This document shows positions 20,805 to 28,943 of a stretch of DNA of 64,000 nt, one piece after another (position 1 is the stretch's first letter; every line of letters begins with the position of its first letter). The stretch comes from DATHBD01 sp035296325. GTDB taxonomy: Bacteria > Actinomycetota > Actinomycetes > Mycobacteriales > Micromonosporaceae. Both the position numbers and the translations under genes were made by a program. A model generated the notes under the pieces. The model ran no database searches and had not been told where the DNA came from. It saw only the letters and a program-made list of their open reading frames with translations. The DNA lies in NCBI GenBank assembly GCA_035296325.1, contig DATHBD010000002.1, positions 67,082 through 131,081 of the forward strand. Direction: 5' to 3'.

Positions 20805-21425
20805 GTGCTGCCAGCCGTCCGGGCGTACCGTCGCGCCGATCTGACCGCCGTCTACGACATCTGCGTCCGGACCGCCGACGCCGGGGCCGACGTGCGCGGC
20901 AGGTACGTTTCCGATCTGCTCATGGGTGACCTGTTCGCAGCCCCGTACGTGACCGCGGAACCGGAGCACGCCTACCTGCTCGACGACGGCAACGGCACGC
21001 CGGTCGGGTACGTGGTCGGCACCGCCGACACGCCGAGCTTCGTGCGGTGGTATCGCAGCGACTGGATTCCGATGACGGCGGACCGCTGCCCGCCGCCGGC
21101 CGATCCGCCGGTGAGCCCCAGCGATGCCATGCTCGCGCTGCACCACCGTCCGGAGCGGATGCTCGTGCCGGAGGTCGCCGGGTACCCGGCGCACCTGCAC
21201 ATCGACCTGCTCCCCGGGTGGCGCGGCCTGGGGTGGGGACGGGTCCTGGTGGACCGGTTCCTGGCGAGCGTGCGTGCGGCGGGAGCGCCCAGGGTCCACG
21301 TCGGGATGGTGACAGCCAACGTCGCGGCCCGGCCCTTCTACGACCGACTCGGCTTTCAGCCGATACCGGTGGACGATGCCGGGCCGATCACCTACCTCGG
21401 CCGCGAGACCACGCCGGTGGCGTGA
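20805..21425 (+). CDS. GNAT family N-acetyltransferase
   Basis: A 206-residue acetyltransferase with the acetyl-CoA-binding segment HLHIDLLPGWRGLGWGRVLVDRF and GMVTANVAARPFYDRLGFQPI. The layout resembles the acetyltransferase domain found attached to bacterial O-GlcNAcase-like enzymes, but the substrate is not deducible. TAGCCT at 20793-20798 stands 6 bases before GTG 20805, consistent with a leaderless message. The last 34 bases overlap the convergent GHKL/HExxH gene. Confidence 0.85.
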   Translation: MLPAVRAYRRADLTAVYDICVRTADAGADVRGRYVSDLLMGDLFAAPYVTAEPEHAYLLDDGNGTPVGYVVGTADTPSFVRWYRSDWIPMTADRCPPPADPPVSPSDAMLALHHRPERMLVPEVAGYPAHLHIDLLPGWRGLGWGRVLVDRFLASVRAAGAPRVHVGMVTANVAARPFYDRLGFQPIPVDDAGPITYLGRETTPVA

Positions 21426-22861
21426 CCATCGTCGGGCGCGGTGGCGGACAGCGCGGTGGCGGCGACGATGCCGAGCAGGTCGGTCAGTTCGCGCTCGAAC
21501 GCCAGCGTGCCGTCCGGGGTGTTGCTACGGAGATGGCCGATCTCGTGCAGCAGCGTGCCTGCGTAGCTGGGCAGGTCGGTGAGTTGGTCGCGGCGGATGA
21601 CGATACGCGCGTGGGCGGGCTCCCAGACGCCGAGGACCGGGTAGCCCGTGTCGTTGAGCCGCATGGTCTCCGAGATGAGGACGACGGGCGCGGTCGGCTG
21701 GCTGAGGTCGGTGCCGACCAGCGCGGCGATCGCCCGGGTGCGGTCGTGGACGGTCCGCTCGGCGGCGGTCATCGCCGCCGGGTCGACGAAGTTGAAGGCG
21801 AAGCTGTCGTTCCAGGCCTGCCGGTACGCGTTGAGGTCGGTCATCGGATTGCCATCGAGGTCCGTCATCGCAGCCAGCGAGCGGGCGATGGCGTCGGGGA
21901 CCACCACGATGCGGTATCCGTCGGCTTGGGCGTAGGTGACCTGCGGGGTGTTGGCCGCCATCTGCGCCGCCGTCACGAAGACCACCCGTGTCGTGGTCTG
22001 CAGCACCCGGCACGCGTGTAGTGCCACGTCGCGCCACGAAAGCTCATCGTGCATCCGGCCGCTGGTGAACGCGGCGAGGTCGGCGGTGAGCGGGGCCGCG
22101 ACGTCGGTGGAGCGGCACGCGGTGAGGATGGCCTTGACCCGATCGGTGTAGGCGCCTCGGCCGACGTTGCTGCGTTCCCGGTTCAGGGCTCGTCGCAGCG
22201 CCGCGCAGAGCCTTCGGATGTTGTACGAGAACAGGAAGTTCGGCTCTTCGGCCACGAGAAGGCCCTTGACGTAGATGCGGGCCGGCGTGCCGCGCGGTGG
22301 CGCGGCCAGCACCTCGCCGTACTCGGTGGACTCCAGCACCCGTTCGTCGCTGTAGTGCAGGAAAAACCGCTTCGCCGCGGCGACATCGGCGTCGTCCACC
22401 TGGTCCAGCACCACTTCGGTACCGACCCGATCCGGGTTGCTCGCAGCGGTGACGATGGCGTGGAGCGTGACGACGTCGGGAAAGTCCTGCTTGGCACGGC
22501 GTGCGGTGGTGATGTCGGCGTGCGGGGAGGCGATCCTGACGGGGATGCCTCGACGGTCGAATACCGCCAGGGCGTCCTTCAAGCCCATGCCGAACTGGCC
22601 GATCACGTCCGGGTGACGGCGCTTCTCGGCGCTCTCGTTCTGGGTGAGGTGCTCGTAGCGCAGGCCGCGGCCGGCGTCGGTGATCCGCCACCGCCCCGAT
22701 GCGTCCCGGCTGATGACGGGCTCCGTGGTGTCGCTCAGCGCCTGCTCGTCGAGGGCGTTGGCGAGGATCTCGCGGATGGCGAACGGGACCGTCCAGTGCT
22801 CCAGCACGGTGCCGATGTTGAGGTCGAACGCGTGCTCAACCGGGTCTGATCCAGCCGCCAT
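21392..22861 (-). CDS. GHKL (HSP90-like) ATPase fused to an HExxH metal-site domain
   Basis: An unusual 489-residue soluble protein. Residues about 20-200 read as a GHKL ATPase: REILANALDEQ (N-box Glu/Asn/Asp), DAGRGL (G1) and GQFGMGLKDAL (G2), the arrangement of Hsp90/MutL/MORC rather than sensor kinases. A middle region (about 200-300) follows, and the C-terminal part (about 330-475) ends with a zinc-protease-like site TLLHEIGHLRSNTPDG and then FERELTDLLG, where a downstream Glu could be a third ligand. No signal peptide or membrane segment is present. An ATP-driven cytosolic peptidase or nucleic-acid/protein quality-control role is possible; defence is speculative. It ends 34 bases inside the convergent GNAT gene. 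Confidence 0.8.
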   Translation of the reverse strand: MAAGSDPVEHAFDLNIGTVLEHWTVPFAIREILANALDEQALSDTTEPVISRDASGRWRITDAGRGLRYEHLTQNESAEKRRHPDVIGQFGMGLKDALAVFDRRGIPVRIASPHADITTARRAKQDFPDVVTLHAIVTAASNPDRVGTEVVLDQVDDADVAAAKRFFLHYSDERVLESTEYGEVLAAPPRGTPARIYVKGLLVAEEPNFLFSYNIRRLCAALRRALNRERSNVGRGAYTDRVKAILTACRSTDVAAPLTADLAAFTSGRMHDELSWRDVALHACRVLQTTTRVVFVTAAQMAANTPQVTYAQADGYRIVVVPDAIARSLAAMTDLDGNPMTDLNAYRQAWNDSFAFNFVDPAAMTAAERTVHDRTRAIAALVGTDLSQPTAPVVLISETMRLNDTGYPVLGVWEPAHARIVIRRDQLTDLPSYAGTLLHEIGHLRSNTPDGTLAFERELTDLLGIVAATALSATAPDDGHATGVVSRPR

Positions 22862-22965
22862 ACCGGCGACGATGCCACCCGCCTGGCACGCCCGCCGGCC
22901 AACCGGGGAAGCGGCTCCGCTCAGGCTAGGTAGCGTTGCTTGCTAGATAGCGGTACTGTATAGAT

Positions 22966-23316
22966 GTGCCAGATGCCGACCGGTCATGGCCCGCGCAGTG
23001 GATGCGTGGGGTGTTGGAACTGTGTGTCCTCGCGCTCATCGCGGAGCGGGAGACCTATGGCTACGAGATCGCGCACCGACTGGAGGCGGCTGGGATGGGA
23101 AAGATCAAGGGCGGCACGCTGTACCCCATTCTCATGCGGCTGTCCGAGGACGACCTGGTCGGATCGGTCTGGCGGGACGGGGAAAGTGGGCCCGGCCGCA
23201 AGTTCTTCCACGTCACCGACCGCGGACGCAGCGAGCTGAGCCGTCGTCGCGAGGAATGGGCCGGCTTCGTCACGGTGACGACCGCGCTGCTGACCGAGAC
23301 CGCCAAGGGGGAGTGA
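22966..23316 (+). CDS. PadR-family transcriptional regulator
   Basis: A 116-residue winged-helix repressor with the PadR core LCVLALIAERETYGYEIAHRL and GGTLYPILMRLSEDDLV, then GRKFFHVTDRGRSEL. It likely controls its own promoter and the downstream membrane gene. GTG 22966 is preceded by TACTGT (22954-22959) 6 bases upstream and no Shine-Dalgarno, so it is probably leaderless. The AT-rich region 22930-22964 is the likely operator. Its stop codon overlaps the next start (TGATG). Confidence 0.92.
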   Translation: MPDADRSWPAQWMRGVLELCVLALIAERETYGYEIAHRLEAAGMGKIKGGTLYPILMRLSEDDLVGSVWRDGESGPGRKFFHVTDRGRSELSRRREEWAGFVTVTTALLTETAKGE

Positions 23317-24032
23317 TGGCTGAAACCTACGTCGATCAGTTGGTGCTCGAGCTTCGGATGCGCGAACTGCCCGGGGCGCGGATCGGTGAGGTGGTCGCCG
23401 AGGTGGAGGCCCACGTCGCGGAGTCCGGCGACGATCCAGCCGACGCATTCGGTTCGCCGCGGGAGTACGCGGAGCGGGTGATCAACGCCGTCGCCGTCGT
23501 CCGGCCGGCCGGGAAGTCGTGGTGGTCCCGGCTGAAGTTGGTTGGCGTGGGCGTCGGTGCGCTGCTGTTCATGGACGGCGTCGTCGGCCTGATCGAGGGC
23601 GGTGAGGCGACGTTGACGCCCGGGAAGCTCATTTCGGCCGCGGTCATCCCGATCGCGGCGGTGATCGTGCTGCGCGCGGTGGCCCGGCCGCCCGACGGTC
23701 CGGAGACGAGGCTGGCCCGGACGACGCGCCAGTGGCTGATCCCGATCGGCTGCCTTGTCGCCTTTTACGGCATCCTCGGCGGGCTCTCATTCCTGGATGA
23801 GCCGGTCCTCGGCCGCTACCCGTCCTGGCTCGCGCTCCTGGTCGGAGCGACGCTGATCGTGCCGCTGCTGATTGTGCCGATCGCATCCCATCGCGACGCG
23901 GTGATCGACCCCCGGACCGGTCGAGACCGGTACGGGCGGCCGTGGCTGATCTTTGCCATCATGGTCGGCATCCTGGCGTTGGAGGTCGGCGTCTTCGCCC
24001 TGGTCGTGGCGTTCACCGGCGACGGTGGCTGA
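23316..24032 (+). CDS. HAAS-domain membrane protein paired with PadR
   Basis: A 238-residue protein. The first 70 residues form the helical HAAS domain (YVDQLVLELRMRELPGARIGEVV and following), common next to PadR regulators; the rest has five hydrophobic helices. HAAS proteins are thought to work as membrane partners of PadR-controlled envelope responses. ATG 23316 shares a base with the PadR stop codon, so the pair is co-translated. Confidence 0.85.
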   Translation: MAETYVDQLVLELRMRELPGARIGEVVAEVEAHVAESGDDPADAFGSPREYAERVINAVAVVRPAGKSWWSRLKLVGVGVGALLFMDGVVGLIEGGEATLTPGKLISAAVIPIAAVIVLRAVARPPDGPETRLARTTRQWLIPIGCLVAFYGILGGLSFLDEPVLGRYPSWLALLVGATLIVPLLIVPIASHRDAVIDPRTGRDRYGRPWLIFAIMVGILALEVGVFALVVAFTGDGG

Positions 24033-24047
24033 TGCCCGCCCGGCCTT

Positions 24048-26075
24048 TCACCGATGGGAAGCCGCGCCGTCGCGCGCCGCGATGATCTCGCGCGGCCGTA
24101 GCGTCCGCGCCGGCGCGACCCGGTTCCGGCCACCGCTCTTGGCTTCGTAGAGCGCCCCGTCCACCGCGCCGAGCAGGTCAGCGGCTGTCATCGAAGAGTC
24201 CGGCTGCGTCGTCGCCACCCCTATGCTCACGGTGAACATCGGCTGGGCGGCGGTGGGACCAACGGCGTGCAGCACCTTGACGGCGTGCAGAACCCGGGCC
24301 GCGACGGTGGCGGCGCCGGCGGCGTCGGTGTTCGGCAGGATCACCGCGAATTCATCGCCCCCGTACCGCACGGCCAGGTCGGTAGGGGACCACGACGCCT
24401 GCGTGAGGCAGGTCGCCAGGTGCTTCAGGCACTCATCTCCGTGGATGTGGCCGTACGTGTCGTTGAGGTCCTTGAACCGGTCAATGTCGATGAAGAGCAG
24501 GGACAGGTACCGGTTGCTGCCGATGTGGGCCTCCCACTGCTCCTGGAAGTAGGCATCGAAGGCGGATCGGTTCGCGATGCCGGTCAGCGCGTCCGATCGG
24601 GTCAGCCGGTGCAGTTCCGCGTTGGCCCGCCGCAGGTCCTCCTCCGCCCGGGCCCGGATGGCGACCTGATCCCGTAACTCCTGGGTGCGCTGCACCACCA
24701 GCGCCTCGAGCGACTCGGCATGCCCCTGGGTGCGCCGTAGGGTGTCCAGAGTCCGGCTCAGGTCCATCCGCAGGACCTCGCCGACGAACCGGTCGGAAGC
24801 CTCCTGCTCGAAGAGCACGTAGCCCAGTTCGTTCTCCTCGACGGCCAGCGGCTGGAGCATCAGGCAGCCGCGGGTCAGCTCCACCTGAAGACTTTGTGGC
24901 AGCAACTCGGCGATGGGGAACGGCTCGCCCTGCGGGGTGAGCACCGTGCGCGCGCCATGCTGCGCGAGGGCAACCACCCCATGCGTGACGTCCTGGCCCG
25001 ACTGCTGCTGGTACAGCACCACGAGGCACCGTCGCAGGCCGAGCCTGGGGATGTTCCGACTGAGTTCCCGAAGCACCGCGTCGGTGGTCCGACAGCCCAT
25101 GAAGGCACGGTTCATCGACAGCGCCCGGTCCATCAACGCCAGAGAGTTCGAGCGCCCGGAGACCCCGGGGTCGGGCGCCGCAGGAGGAACGTTCGGACGC
25201 CCACCGGTCCCGGTCGAGCCACGGACGATGAGCGTGCTCGGTACGACCAGGTGGCCGTGGGCCGGGGCGCCGTCGATGCGTTCCAGCAGGGCCGAGGCGG
25301 CTGCAACGCCCTGCCCGAACAGTTCCTGGCTGACGGTGGTCAGGGGTGGGTCGCTCTCCTGGGCCATCGTGTCGTCGTCAAACCCGGTCACCATGATGTC
25401 GGCGGGCACGCTGAGTCCTGCGTCGTTCAGCGCATCCAGCACGCCCAGCGCGGAGCGGTCGTTGAGCGCCACGAAGGCGTCCACCCGTGAGCCGTCGGCA
25501 AGGAACTGGGTGGCCGCCGCGTGCGCCGCGTCCCGATCGAAGTGCCCCTCCAGCACACAGCCCGCGCGCAGGGTGAGACCCCGGGCTGACAGTTCCGAAC
25601 GGATCACCTCCTCACGCTCCAACGAGTCCGGGTGGTGGGCCGATCCCCGGACGATCGCAAGATCTACGACTCCCAGGTCGTCGAGCAGGTGCCTCATGAG
25701 GGCCCGCAACCCGGACACGTTGTCGGCGCCGACGGAAGATCCGTCCGCCAGCGGTGATCCGGCGTGTACCACGTGCAGTGAGCCGATGGAAGCCAGGAGG
25801 GCGGTGAGGTCATCCTGCGATGCGCTGTCCGTGAGCATCGTCGTGATCACGCCGCTGAACCCGCCGGATTGCATCAGCCGCCGGGCCGGCGAGCGGATCT
25901 GCCGCGCGAACGGATCATTGACGTACACGGTCACCGGGATCTCGGTCCGGTCCAGCACGCTGCGGATCCCGTCGAGGAGCAGGGTCTGGTAAGCGTTCAC
26001 CTGGTCCAAGATGATCAAGATAGGCCTGTGGGGCCTCGCCATGGGCTGGCGCCACGTCCTGACCATGCTTGACAT
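24048..26075 (-). CDS. LacI-type ligand-binding sensor fused to a GGDEF diguanylate cyclase
   Basis: Predicted cytosolic cyclic-di-GMP synthase switched by a small ligand. The 675-residue protein has a LacI/GalR-type periplasmic-binding fold at about 15-270 (GFSGVITTML, ALNDRSALGVLDALNDAGLSV, DIMVTGFDDD) but no DNA-binding head, signal peptide or membrane helix. A GAF-like middle region spans about 300-460, a coiled coil about 460-505, and the GGDEF domain about 510-660, with intact RYGGDEFAVIL and DIDRFKDLNDTYGH. ATG 26075 or ATG 26042 could be the start. A short palindrome lies directly upstream and the gene is divergent from devR. Confidence 0.88.
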   Translation of the reverse strand: MSSMVRTWRQPMARPHRPILIILDQVNAYQTLLLDGIRSVLDRTEIPVTVYVNDPFARQIRSPARRLMQSGGFSGVITTMLTDSASQDDLTALLASIGSLHVVHAGSPLADGSSVGADNVSGLRALMRHLLDDLGVVDLAIVRGSAHHPDSLEREEVIRSELSARGLTLRAGCVLEGHFDRDAAHAAATQFLADGSRVDAFVALNDRSALGVLDALNDAGLSVPADIMVTGFDDDTMAQESDPPLTTVSQELFGQGVAAASALLERIDGAPAHGHLVVPSTLIVRGSTGTGGRPNVPPAAPDPGVSGRSNSLALMDRALSMNRAFMGCRTTDAVLRELSRNIPRLGLRRCLVVLYQQQSGQDVTHGVVALAQHGARTVLTPQGEPFPIAELLPQSLQVELTRGCLMLQPLAVEENELGYVLFEQEASDRFVGEVLRMDLSRTLDTLRRTQGHAESLEALVVQRTQELRDQVAIRARAEEDLRRANAELHRLTRSDALTGIANRSAFDAYFQEQWEAHIGSNRYLSLLFIDIDRFKDLNDTYGHIHGDECLKHLATCLTQASWSPTDLAVRYGGDEFAVILPNTDAAGAATVAARVLHAVKVLHAVGPTAAQPMFTVSIGVATTQPDSSMTAADLLGAVDGALYEAKSGGRNRVAPARTLRPREIIAARDGAASHR

Positions 26076-26080
26076 ATCGG

Positions 26081-26093
26081 CGGGAAAGTCCCG
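26081..26093. promoter_or_regulatory. palindrome CGGGA-AAG-TCCCG upstream of the diguanylate cyclase
   Basis: A 5-base inverted repeat with a 3-base spacer, 6 bases upstream of ATG 26075. Read on the minus strand with its flank it gives TTCGGGACTTTCCCG, whose first half matches a DosR-box half-site (TTSGGGACTWW) but whose second half does not keep the spacing. A second inverted repeat GGTTC-TTCCC-GAACC lies at 26103-26117. Possible binding site for the adjacent DevR-like regulator or another factor. Confidence 0.35.
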
Positions 26094-26225
26094 AACCTGA
26101 GCGGTTCTTCCCGAACCTCGCGCGCGTCGCGGACGCGGGCTCTACCACGTCGTCGTGGCGGGCTCCCGCCCGGTCGATCGGTACGCCGGTGGCCCGCGCG
26201 ATCGCAGATGGGATAGTAATGAGCC

Positions 26226-26873
26226 ATGATTAGGGTTTTTCTCCTCGACGACCACGAGGTGGTCCGGCGCGGTCTGCGTGACATGCTTGAGCGCGAAGGC
26301 GATATCGAGGTTGTCGGCGAGTCGGGATCCGCCGTGGAAGCCACCCACCGCATCCCGGCCCTGCGGCCCGACGTGGCGGTGCTGGACGGGCGGCTGCCGG
26401 ATGGCAGCGGTATCGACGTCTGCCGGGACGTCCGCTCGGTGGACCCGTCGATCAGGGCGTTGATCCTGACCTCGTACGAGGATGATGAGGCCCTTTTCGG
26501 GGCCATCATGGCCGGGGCGTCGGGCTACGTGCTGAAGCAGATCCGCGGCACCGATCTCGTCGACGGCATCCGCCGGGTGGCGGCGGGGCAGTCCCTGTTG
26601 GATCCCGCGGTGACCGCGCGCGTCCTGGACCGGATCCGGCGGGGGCCGGAGCAGCCGGATGAACTTCGTACCCTCACCGATCAGGAGCGGCGCATCCTGA
26701 CGCTGGTCGCCGAAGGGTTGACCAACCGGGAAATCGCCGGGCGGATGTTCCTGGCCGAGAAGACGGTGAAGAACTATGTCTCCAGCCTGCTGGCCAAACT
26801 GGGTCTGGAACGTCGTACGCAGGCAGCCGTCCTGGCCGCCAAGCTGCTCGGTACCACGAAGCATGAGCCCTGA
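26226..26873 (+). CDS. DevR/DosR-type NarL-family response regulator
   Basis: A 215-residue response regulator close to mycobacterial DosR. The phospho-acceptor Asp54 (AVLDGRLPDG), Thr82 and Lys104 occupy the same numbered positions as in DosR. The LuxR-type helix-turn-helix reads EGLTNREIAGRMFLAEKTVKNYVSSLL followed by KLGLERRTQAAV, the DNA-contacting helix of DosR. DosR controls hypoxia/NO dormancy genes. No cognate DosS kinase is beside it. The adjacent Acg-like gene is a classical DosR-regulon member. TAGTAA at 26214-26219, 6 bases before ATG 26226, suggests a leaderless message. Confidence 0.88.
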   Translation: MIRVFLLDDHEVVRRGLRDMLEREGDIEVVGESGSAVEATHRIPALRPDVAVLDGRLPDGSGIDVCRDVRSVDPSIRALILTSYEDDEALFGAIMAGASGYVLKQIRGTDLVDGIRRVAAGQSLLDPAVTARVLDRIRRGPEQPDELRTLTDQERRILTLVAEGLTNREIAGRMFLAEKTVKNYVSSLLAKLGLERRTQAAVLAAKLLGTTKHEP

Positions 26874-26960
26874 AACCGGCAGCGACCAGTCCGGCGCGCA
26901 GTGGTGGTGTCGGCTCCTCAGGCGGAATGGGTCATTGCGCGGCGCCCTGGAGAGGGCTCG

Positions 26961-27938
26961 TCAGTCGACGAACTCGATGACCTGGTCGGACGGTAGCCGG
27001 GGCGGGTGCGGGGAGCCAGCGTGGTCTGGGTCGGTGGCCCCGATCCGGACGGCAAGGTAGGGATAACCGACGTTGGAGAGCATCCGGCGCAGGGCGTGGC
27101 GCGTCCCGGCCAGCTCCACCGGCGCGCTGAAGGGCAGCAGCGTCAGCCCGTGCTCCGTCGCGGTGAGCCATGCTGCGCTGAGGGCCTCGCCGGCTCGTAG
27201 CCAGTCGACTGGACCGTCGCTGGCGCCGTAGAGCAGGGCATAGACGGCAGAGGTGTCATGGCCCGGCCCGGCGTCCAGCGTGCCTGGTCGACCGAAGTCG
27301 CGTTCCGCCACGGTTGTCGGCGGCAGGTTGGCCGGGATGGAGGAGTCCGGAATGCCGGTGCCCTCCGGGCGGTCCCCGCCGATCCAGTTGGCGAGCTCGG
27401 CCGCCATTCGTTCGTCGGCGTCCTCGGCCAACTGCGCCCGTTCCACGGCAACAGCCAGCTCGACCAGGTCCTCGCGGCGCACGGTATGAAACTGGACGCC
27501 CTCGGCGGTGACCGCAGCCGCCATGGCGTCGACTGCGGCCGGGTCCACCGGCTCCCCGGTCACCGTGCGCCGGTCGGTGTGGCGGAGCAGCATCGTCTGG
27601 ACATGACGCATGTCACCCGGGTCCAGTTCGGTCCGTCGCGTCGGTCGGATCCGAGCCACCGGGTCTTCGTTGTGGCGCTCGACATCGAACTGCCAGGCCT
27701 CGGCGGCCAGTGCCACGCGAGCGTGGTGCAGCGCGGTGCCGCAGCTCATCATCAGCAGGTGACCCTGCGAGTCGAGCTCACGCAGTTGCCGGGTGCGCTG
27801 GGTGTGCAGCTCCAGCGCATCGTCGCGGACCACCCAACGCCACGGCTGGGTGTTGTGGATCGACGGCGCGTGCCGCGCCGCCTCAGCCGCCCCGGTGAGC
27901 GCCTCGCGGGCGCTACGCACCCCGGTCTCGTCGCTCAT
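26961..27938 (-). CDS. Acg-like nitroreductase-family protein
   Basis: A 325-residue member of the Acg family (Rv2032/Acg and relatives), a duplicated nitroreductase fold that in mycobacteria sequesters FMN with a lid and is strongly DosR-induced. Visible landmarks: AARHAPSIHNTQPWRW near the N-terminus, CGTALHHARVALAAEAW, LLRHTDRRTVTGEPV and a C-terminal NVGYPYLAVRIG. Its enzymatic activity is uncertain in the family. ATG 27938 has GAGG upstream; two further in-frame ATGs lie 18 and 60 bases upstream. It is convergent with devR. Confidence 0.87.
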   Translation of the reverse strand: MSDETGVRSAREALTGAAEAARHAPSIHNTQPWRWVVRDDALELHTQRTRQLRELDSQGHLLMMSCGTALHHARVALAAEAWQFDVERHNEDPVARIRPTRRTELDPGDMRHVQTMLLRHTDRRTVTGEPVDPAAVDAMAAAVTAEGVQFHTVRREDLVELAVAVERAQLAEDADERMAAELANWIGGDRPEGTGIPDSSIPANLPPTTVAERDFGRPGTLDAGPGHDTSAVYALLYGASDGPVDWLRAGEALSAAWLTATEHGLTLLPFSAPVELAGTRHALRRMLSNVGYPYLAVRIGATDPDHAGSPHPPRLPSDQVIEFVD

Positions 27939-28325
27939 CTGCGCCTCGCCCCTCATCCGTCTCTGCCCACCGCCGCATCGCCGGTCCGACGTTGCCAAGG
28001 CCGTGGTGAACGTACGAGCCAGCCTACCGAGGGCAGGGCTGCCCCGCCCGTCGGCTTCCGATTGCCGCGCGGAAGGTGACGGCGCGCCACTCGCCCCGTC
28101 CGCGCTGGAATCCCGGTCCAGCCGGGACCTTCGGCAGTCCGCGGCGAGGCTTTGGTCTCTACCCGGCCCAGGGGTTGAACCGGCAGCCTTGGTCGAGGAC
28201 GGCGAGGCATTGACACCCGTCCCTTGCGGTGCGCCGGAGCGGAGCTCTGTTCACCTTTGGGGGCGGGGCGCTGGCCACGGGCGCTGACTGCGCTGCAACA
28301 ACCCGAAGCATGGAGGACACCCAAG
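27939..28325. other. intergenic region with a 14-base palindrome
   Basis: No supported gene. GGGCAGGGCTGCCC at 28031-28044 (arms GGGCAG/CTGCCC) lies about 93 bases upstream of the Acg-like start and has the same arm length and gap as a DosR box, though not its sequence. No other clear signal was seen. Confidence 0.35.
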
Positions 28326-28796
28326 ATGACTACCTCTTTAACCGAGCGCAGCACCACCGCCACGTCCACCGGCCCGGCGACGGTGGTCCGGCTGTTGTCG
28401 TTGCTGTTGATCGCGGCCGGCGCGGTGATGCTGATCGCCGGCGCGGCAACCTGGCTCACCGTGCAGAACCAGCTCGGCGACGAGAAGATCACCGTCGCCG
28501 AGGATGCCGACCGGTACGCAGGTGAACTGGTGGACGGTCCCCTCACCGCGTACGAGGAGGCGAAGGTCATCGAGAAGCACTCGCTGGAGGCGAGCGGCGG
28601 CAAGACCTACGCTGAACTGGGCCGCGAGGACCCCACCCGGGCCACCGTGATGAACGGCTCGTTCCTCCGGGCCTCCCTGTTCACGTCGGTCGTGTCATTC
28701 GGTGTCGCCGCGATGGCGATGGGGCTTGGCCTGCTGATCGCGATCATCGGCTACGCGCTGCTCTCCCTGTCGAAGCAGCTCTCCGTCCGATCCTGA
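28326..28796 (+). CDS. small two-helix membrane protein, function unknown
   Basis: A 156-residue protein with two hydrophobic helices (about 20-45 and 125-150) around a roughly 75-residue extracytoplasmic loop containing ITVAEDADRYAGELVDGPLT. Proteins of this shape in actinomycetes are often labelled LigA-like or aromatic ring-opening dioxygenase without support; no dioxygenase residue is seen here. The start has no strong ribosome-binding site (CACCCAAG). The gene ends at a strong hairpin. Confidence 0.7.
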   Translation: MTTSLTERSTTATSTGPATVVRLLSLLLIAAGAVMLIAGAATWLTVQNQLGDEKITVAEDADRYAGELVDGPLTAYEEAKVIEKHSLEASGGKTYAELGREDPTRATVMNGSFLRASLFTSVVSFGVAAMAMGLGLLIAIIGYALLSLSKQLSVRS

Positions 28797-28803
28797 ACAT
28801 CGC

Positions 28804-28832
28804 GCCGGGACCACGCGCCGCGTGGTCCCGGC
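28804..28832 (+). terminator. hairpin terminator
   Basis: Perfect 12-base-pair stem (28804-28815 with 28821-28832) and 5-base loop, 7 bases after the stop codon of the two-helix membrane protein. Confidence 0.8.
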
Positions 28833-28943
28833 CCGCCGTGACCTCGAAACACCGGTTGACGGCATGCCCCGGCCAAGGATTGATGGCAAGGTAGCTGAGC
28901 ACGGTTCCGGGCAGGGCAAGCGGCAAGCGATGGACGGTGAGCG

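Noticed and set aside
28095..28140. DosR box candidate GGGAC...GTCC near the Acg-like gene
   Set aside because: The spacing between half-sites is 8 bases instead of the 4 of a DosR box.
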